From the NCBI GenBank assembly GCA_017410145.1, contig JAFQRJ010000003.1, positions 38,494-102,493 on the forward strand: a stretch of 64,000 bases of DNA, written 5' to 3'. Source of the stretch: Tyzzerella sp. GTDB taxonomy: Bacteria; Bacillota; Clostridia; Lachnospirales; Lachnospiraceae. The notes beneath the pieces are model-generated. The model was not told the origin of the DNA. It worked only from the letters and a program-made list of their open reading frames with translations, and searched no databases. Both the position numbers and the translations under genes were made by a program. Numbering within the stretch: position 1 is the stretch's first letter; the number at the start of each line of letters is the position of its first letter. Of this stretch, positions 60,010 to 64,000 are shown piece by piece.

Positions 60010-61197
60010 TTACAAATACGCTTTCAACGCATCCACTTTATCTAATTTTTCCCACGGTAAATCCAAATCATTACGTCCAAAGTGACCATAAGCTGCTGTT
60101 TGCTTGTAAATTGGACGACGTAAATCTAACATCTTGATAATTCCTGCCGGTCTTAAATCAAAGTTTTCTCTTACGATGTCTACCAATTTCTCCTCAGATA
60201 ATTTACCTGTTCCAAATGTGTCAATCATAATAGATGTTGGCTGAGCAACTCCAATTGCATACGACAATTGAATTTCACACTTGTCAGCAAGCCCTGCTGC
60301 AACGATGTTTTTCGCTGCATAACGTGCTGCATATGCCGCTGAACGGTCTACCTTGGTACAATCCTTACCAGAGAAAGCACCGCCGCCGTGACGAGCCATT
60401 CCGCCGTATGTGTCAACGATAATCTTACGTCCTGTAAGTCCACTGTCTCCGTGTGGTCCACCAATTACAAAACGTCCTGTTGGATTGATAAAGAACTTCG
60501 TGTTATCATCAATCAATTCAGCCGGAAGCACCGCATCAAACACATATTTTTTCACATCTTCATGGATTTGCTCTTGTGTTACATCCGGGTCATGTTGTGT
60601 TGATAATACAACTGCATCCAGTCTTGCCGGTTTTCCGTTTTCATCATATTCTACAGTAACCTGTGACTTTCCATCCGGACGAAGGTAAGTCAAAACACCA
60701 TTCTTGCGGACTTCTGTCAGCTTTCTTGTTAATTTATGTGCGAGTGAGATTGGATATGGCATCAATTCTTCTGTTTCATTTGAGGCATATCCGAACATCA
60801 TACCTTGGTCTCCGGCACCGATTGCTTCAATTTCCTCATCTGACATTCTATTCTCTTTTGCTTCCAATGCCTTATCAACACCCATAGCAATATCCGTTGA
60901 TTGCTCGTCAATGGCTGTGATAACGCCACAAGTGTGAGCATCAAATCCATATTTTCCTCTGTTGTATCCAATTTCATCCACCGTATCTCTCACGATTTTT
61001 TGAATATCAACATAAGCACTTGTCGTTATTTCTCCCATAACTAATACCAATCCTGTCGTAATTGCTGTTTCACAGGCAACACGGCTCATTGGGTCTTGTT
61101 CCAATAAAGCATCCAAAACTGCATCTGAAATCTGGTCACAGATTTTATCCGGATGACCTTCTGTTACTGATTCTGAAGTAAATAATAATCTTTCCAT
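60010..61197 (-). CDS. metK: S-adenosylmethionine synthetase
   Basis: A 395-residue enzyme that makes SAM from methionine and ATP. Landmarks: [20 protein letters not shown], the ATP-loop [12 protein letters not shown], the P-loop-like [19 protein letters not shown] and [21 protein letters not shown]. Standard length. GAAAGGAAAG precedes the start. A SAM-I riboswitch and terminator lie upstream, so expression falls when SAM is plentiful. Confidence 0.97.
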   Translation of the reverse strand: MERLLFTSESVTEGHPDKICDQISDAVLDALLEQDPMSRVACETAITTGLVLVMGEITTSAYVDIQKIVRDTVDEIGYNRGKYGFDAHTCGVITAIDEQSTDIAMGVDKALEAKENRMSDEEIEAIGAGDQGMMFGYASNETEELMPYPISLAHKLTRKLTEVRKNGVLTYLRPDGKSQVTVEYDENGKPARLDAVVLSTQHDPDVTQEQIHEDVKKYVFDAVLPAELIDDNTKFFINPTGRFVIGGPHGDSGLTGRKIIVDTYGGMARHGGGAFSGKDCTKVDRSAAYAARYAAKNIVAAGLADKCEIQLSYAIGVAQPTSIMIDTFGTGKLSEEKLVDIVRENFDLRPAGIIKMLDLRRPIYKQTAAYGHFGRNDLDLPWEKLDKVDALKAYL

Positions 61198-61239
61198 TTT
61201 TCTTTCCTTTCTTCGTTTGTTTCTCTTATAATCAGACTA

Positions 61240-61269
61240 AAAAAACAGTCCGTATAAGCGGACTGTTTT
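61240..61269 (-). terminator. SAM-riboswitch terminator upstream of metK
   Basis: Leftward, ACAGTCCG pairs with CGGACTGT around CTTATA, followed by seven T. It is the expression platform for the SAM aptamer. Confidence 0.88.
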
Positions 61270-61289
61270 ATATCACTCATAATACAATC

Positions 61290-61386
61290 CTCTTATTGTT
61301 CGATTACTCGCTCAGGTTGGCACCTTCCGTCTCAGGGGTTGCCGTGGCTTCACAGATCCTTTTACCTCCACCACTCTGAATAAGAG
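61290..61386 (-). ncRNA. SAM-I riboswitch (S box)
   Basis: Leftward P1 CTCTTATT pairs with AATAAGAG at the ends of a 97-base element that has AGAGTGGTGGAGG, GATCTGTGAAGCC, CGGCAACC, and GGAAGGTGCCAACCTG, the ordered hallmarks of the S box. SAM binding should lead to termination before metK. Confidence 0.96.
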
Positions 61387-61408
61387 ATTTTATTTTGTTT
61401 CGTTGATG

Positions 61409-61437
61409 ATAATATCATTAATTACTATATACGTCAA
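61409..61437 (-). promoter_or_regulatory. metK promoter
   Basis: Leftward TTGACG (61437-61432), 17 bases, TATTAT (61414-61409). It begins the SAM leader. Confidence 0.72.
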
Positions 61438-61456
61438 GGTATATTTTAAAACGTCA

Positions 61457-62230
61457 TTATTTTCCACGATATGGTTGGTCCGCCGGATAGCCTCCCGCAA
61501 TCTTCTGCATCGCTCTTTGCACTGCATCTCGAGAGTTTTTCCAATCCTCATCTTTGTACCGATAGTCGAACTTTTTCTCTAACCAATCGATTTCTTCCAA
61601 AACACGCTCCATATTGGCTTCCATTTGTGAAAATAATACACCTCGCAATTCCTTCTGTTCTTTTTCGTTGAGATACAGTGGAGCCGCATCTAAAATATCT
61701 GCCAAATGATGAAGACATAGGCCTTTTCCCTCTTTCACCAAGTTCATAAAATCTTTATCATTCTTTTTATATAAGTAGAAAAAGGTTGCTATGTACCTCT
61801 CATAATTACGTTTAATGTGATTGCAGATATAGCAAGAGTCTTCTTTTGCATGAATCCAGCGACTGACATTGTTCACGTCACCGGCATGCCCGGTATCCTT
61901 TCTAAGCTTGTCTATCATTCCAAGTTTTAAAGAATTTGAATAATTCTTCATTTCCTTTTTCATTTCTTTGAGCAACACTTGCAACCTGGTATCCAAAATC
62001 AATGCATTTGCCAATGTCTCACCGTATGTAAACATTTTCTGATAGTGTTCCCTGCAAAAGCCCATCTGGTCTGTCTCCGCTCGCACGTGGTCTTGCATAT
62101 AGGAGGCTTGCGGACCCAACACAAAATCAAGGGCGTTCTGTTCCACATTCCTTTCAATATAGCAAAATGGGCATTCGTCATTCGCACGAAAGGCATCCAT
62201 TAACGGAATAGTGTATAATTGTTCTTTCAT
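61457..62230 (-). CDS. DUF6062 cysteine-pair protein
   Basis: A 257-residue protein with paired Cys/His motifs: CPFCYIE (21-27), FCREHY, CYICNHI and LCLHHL, likely metal (zinc or iron) sites. The rest is alpha-helical (LKEMKKEMKNYSNSLKLGM). It matches the DUF6062 family common in gut Firmicutes; function unknown. The start ATG lies within a run of seven AT repeats that separates it from GGAGG by 12 bases. No partner gene; it lies between metK and tRNA-Cys. Confidence 0.65.
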   Translation of the reverse strand: MKEQLYTIPLMDAFRANDECPFCYIERNVEQNALDFVLGPQASYMQDHVRAETDQMGFCREHYQKMFTYGETLANALILDTRLQVLLKEMKKEMKNYSNSLKLGMIDKLRKDTGHAGDVNNVSRWIHAKEDSCYICNHIKRNYERYIATFFYLYKKNDKDFMNLVKEGKGLCLHHLADILDAAPLYLNEKEQKELRGVLFSQMEANMERVLEEIDWLEKKFDYRYKDEDWKNSRDAVQRAMQKIAGGYPADQPYRGK

Positions 62231-62242
62231 ATATATATATAT
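62229..62242. repeat. (AT)7 tract between Shine-Dalgarno and start codon of the DUF6062 gene
   Basis: Seven uninterrupted AT units include the A and T of the start codon; GGAGG (62247-62243, leftward) lies directly beyond. Repeat number sets the ribosome-site spacing, 12 bases here. Confidence 0.75.
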
Positions 62243-62260
62243 CCTCCGTCTTACACAACA

Positions 62261-62291
62261 AAAGCTCAGAAATCAATCATTTCCGAGCTTT
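62261..62291 (-). terminator. tRNA-Cys terminator
   Basis: Leftward, AAAGCTCGGAAAT pairs with ATTTCTGAGCTTT around a 5-base loop (one mismatch pair), starting 5 bases past the tRNA. Confidence 0.75.
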
Positions 62292-62295
62292 CAAA

Positions 62296-62367
62296 AGGCG
62301 CAGACCGGATTTGAACCGGTGGATACTGGTGTTGCAGACCATTGCCTTACCACTTGGCTACTGCGCC
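62296..62367 (-). tRNA. tRNA-Cys, anticodon GCA
   Basis: Leftward cloverleaf of 72 bases: acceptor GGCGCAG pairs with CTGCGCC, discriminator T. The anticodon loop is CTGCAAC, so GCA (Cys), and the T arm is CCGGTTCAAATCCGG. No genomic CCA. The whole unit is followed by a hairpin terminator. Confidence 0.96.
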
Positions 62368-62435
62368 ACATCACATTATCAATTTATTCTGATAATGTAT
62401 TTATTATAACAAAAAAAATGTTTTTGTCAATCAAT

Positions 62436-62464
62436 TTGACAGTTCTTTCAATTCCATATATACT
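62436..62464 (+). promoter_or_regulatory. bioY promoter
   Basis: TTGACA (62436-62441), 17 bases, TATACT (62459-62464). GGAG follows about 12 bases before the bioY start. Confidence 0.72.
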
Positions 62465-62494
62465 CACATTAATATTATACGGAGTTTATTAAAC

Positions 62495-63031
62495 ATGAAT
62501 AAGAAATTTTTAACGATACAGGAGTTATGCGTTATTGGTCTTTCTACTGCTCTAATCTGCGTGATAGCACCAATTTCCATACCGATGCCCCTTGGTATTC
62601 CGCTTACATTACAAACGTTTATTCTCTCGTTGGTTTCAATCATACTAGGCCCAAAACAGGGCACGATTGCAACATTAATTTACATGATACTGGGTGCTTT
62701 TGGGTTGCCGGTTTTTTCTAATTTTACAGGAGGTTGGCAAGTGATAACCGGTCCTACTGGGGGATTCATTCTATCATTCCCACTCATGGCATACTTCGTG
62801 GGTTTGGGAGCCGACAAACGCCCCCGTTTCAAAGGTTTTTCCCTACTGTGCGTTCTCGCAGGTAATATGTTAAATCTACTTTGTGGAGCAGCAATGTTTT
62901 GCCTTTTGAGTAAAAGCACGTTTGTCGCAGGTCTGACTGCCTGTGTAATTCCGTTTCTTCCTATTACAGTTATTAAAATGGTCCTTTCTTGGATAATTGG
63001 TTTAAATATTAAACGGAGAATAGTTGACTGA
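62495..63031 (+). CDS. bioY: Biotin transporter substrate-binding subunit BioY
   Basis: A 178-residue membrane protein with six helices; the S-component of an ECF or stand-alone biotin transporter. Landmarks: SIPMPLGIPLTLQTFILSLV, LGPKQGTIATLIYMILGAFG, GLPVFSNFTGGWQVITGPTGG (the family signature). The E. coli-type BirA repressor is not present here (BirA in this window lacks the DNA-binding domain), so biotin control is by another means. It has its own promoter. Confidence 0.93.
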   Translation: MNKKFLTIQELCVIGLSTALICVIAPISIPMPLGIPLTLQTFILSLVSIILGPKQGTIATLIYMILGAFGLPVFSNFTGGWQVITGPTGGFILSFPLMAYFVGLGADKRPRFKGFSLLCVLAGNMLNLLCGAAMFCLLSKSTFVAGLTACVIPFLPITVIKMVLSWIIGLNIKRRIVD

Positions 63032-63092
63032 TAATTGTTTTGATTTTATAATAATGTCATACTATTTAATACATAGAAAGGAGTCTTTTTAT

Positions 63093-63854
63093 ATGGGACG
63101 TTTAGATGGAAAAGTTGCTATTATCACAGGAAGTAACTCTGGTGTAGGTGCTGCTACTGCAAAATTATTTGCAAAAGAGGGAGCAAAAGTTGTTATCAGT
63201 GCTCGTCGTCTTCCACAACTTGAAGAAGTTGCTGAAGAAATTCGTGCAAACGGCGGAGAAGTGCTGATTGTACAAACTGATGTGTCTAAAGTGGACGATG
63301 TAGAAAATCTAGTTGCTAAGACTGTTGAAGCATATGGCAAAATTGATGTGTTAGTAAATAATGCAGGTGTTCTTGAAGCTGGACTGAAACCAATCGAATG
63401 CTATGAGGATGAAGATTTGGAATGGGTGCTCGGAATCAACACGAAAGGAACTCTTTACTGTACAAGAGCCGTTGTAAAAGAAATGATGAAGAACAATTAT
63501 GGTTCTATTATCAACTTAGACTCCGTTGCAGGTGCGTTCGGAACCGGAGGTGCTGCTTACGCTACAAGTAAAGCTGCGATCATCGGTATGACAAAACATA
63601 CTGCACTTCGTTTTGCAGGTACAGGAATCCGTTGTAACTCAGTAAACCCAAGTACAATTGCTACTCCAATGGCAAAAACTGATCCTGCAACATTAAACCA
63701 AGACATGTTCGGACAAATGAGAAAACACATGAACCTATCAGTACCTGTTAGTATGCCGGAAGACATCGCCAACATTTTATTATTCTTAGCGAGTGATGAA
63801 TCTCGTGCGATCACCGGTCAAGTTATTGTATCTGACTTTGGTGCAACGTTATAA
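63093..63854 (+). CDS. Short-chain dehydrogenase/reductase
   Basis: A 253-residue classical SDR. The nucleotide motif is TGSNSGVG (12-19), R38-R39 after strand 2 suggest NADP(H), NNAG (89-92), and the catalytic residues are S144, Y156 and K160 (AYATSK). The substrate could be a 3-ketoacyl or sterol/bile acid alcohol; nothing nearby decides. AAAGGAGTCTTTTTAT precedes the ATG at 63093, so the frame's upstream extension is rejected. Confidence 0.88.
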   Translation: MGRLDGKVAIITGSNSGVGAATAKLFAKEGAKVVISARRLPQLEEVAEEIRANGGEVLIVQTDVSKVDDVENLVAKTVEAYGKIDVLVNNAGVLEAGLKPIECYEDEDLEWVLGINTKGTLYCTRAVVKEMMKNNYGSIINLDSVAGAFGTGGAAYATSKAAIIGMTKHTALRFAGTGIRCNSVNPSTIATPMAKTDPATLNQDMFGQMRKHMNLSVPVSMPEDIANILLFLASDESRAITGQVIVSDFGATL

Positions 63855-63864
63855 TAATCAAGGG

Positions 63865-63911
63865 GCTGTCGCATTAACGAATAAAAATTCGTGAGTGCGG
63901 CAGCACTTTTT
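63865..63911 (+). terminator. Terminator of the SDR gene
   Basis: GCTGTCGCA (63865-63873) pairs with TGCGGCAGC (63896-63904), with inner ACGAAT/ATTCGT, followed by TTTTT. The last 89 bases of the window hold nothing that I recognise. Confidence 0.75.
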
Positions 63912-64000
63912 ATGCCCATTTTTGTCTTTGTGTGGATAAAATCTGTTTTGAAACTTCAAATGTGGAAAAGAAAGTGTACTTAAAGAAACCTTATCAATTA

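Noticed and set aside
61290-61386. T-box leader before metK
   Set aside because: Elements are in S-box order (GGTGG, CGGCAACC, GGTGCCAACC), with no T-box NGG-box or specifier loop.
63093-63854. SDR as a bile acid hydroxysteroid dehydrogenase
   Set aside because: The catalytic Ser, Tyr and Lys and the cofactor motif are shared by all classical SDRs; nothing in the sequence or neighbourhood marks bile acid use.
1-64000. CRISPR arrays, prophage, transposase or integrase genes
   Set aside because: I saw no regularly spaced direct repeats of CRISPR size and no recognisable phage, IS or recombinase protein on either strand.

Overview
The window is a 64 kb piece of a low-GC, endospore-forming Firmicute chromosome, most likely a member of the Lachnospiraceae. 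The evidence is sporulation genes (spoIIID, spoIIR, cotJA/B and cotJC, a SPOCS-LysM coat protein, a SleB-type hydrolase), strong AGGAGG ribosome sites, TTG and GTG starts, TPP and SAM-I riboswitches, and a housekeeping order in which spoIIR, an acyl-ACP thioesterase, cvfB, dnaE, pfkA and murI are consecutive. I see no prophage, insertion sequence, integrase, rRNA operon or CRISPR array. It reads as stable core chromosome with a few accessory transporter cassettes.

Layout. 1-7.4 kb: end of a sugar-type ABC lipoprotein gene, spoIIID, a cation efflux pump with a divergent TetR regulator, a GltS-like carrier, two lipid or carrier-protein enzymes and an extracytoplasmic FKBP foldase. 7.4-21.4 kb: a long leftward block with murI, pfkA, dnaE, cvfB, thioesterase, spoIIR, a GntR regulator, ispE, the SPOCS-LysM protein, a PrcB-like lipoprotein, plsC and malQ. 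21.5-25.4 kb: rightward pncB, ddl, murF. 25.5-31 kb: pepD, a TPP-riboswitch thiamine-precursor uptake operon and a DUF4432 epimerase-like gene. 31-39.6 kb: paired chromate-type transporters, a very short transcription unit, an amidohydrolase-cotJAB-cotJC operon, a Lon-like ATPase without protease domain, maf-ktrB-ktrA and a possible small RNA. 39.6-47.3 kb is the most accessory part: sdpR-sdpI-ABC exporter facing left and a YtrA-type regulator-ABC-ectoprotein operon facing right, flanking mntP, then an Asp-rich calcium-type repeat protein and an orphan HPr-kinase-like ATPase. 47.3-64 kb: lysS, greA, dus, coaX, birA, a patatin-ornithine carbamoyltransferase in-frame fusion, SPFH/NfeD, a SleB-type hydrolase, an rRNA methyltransferase, a two-component system, metK under a SAM-I riboswitch, a DUF6062 gene, tRNA-Cys, bioY and a short-chain dehydrogenase.

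The points most worth a second look are the patatin-OTC fusion with a well-placed internal ribosome site; a promoter-SD-terminator unit whose only SD-led ORFs are 2 and 7 codons; hairpins that bury the Shine-Dalgarno sequence of three sporulation-linked genes; and the Lon-like ATPase with an altered Walker B. Starts were reassigned wherever a good Shine-Dalgarno pointed to an internal codon. All family names come from recognising sequence motifs by eye; no database search was run.
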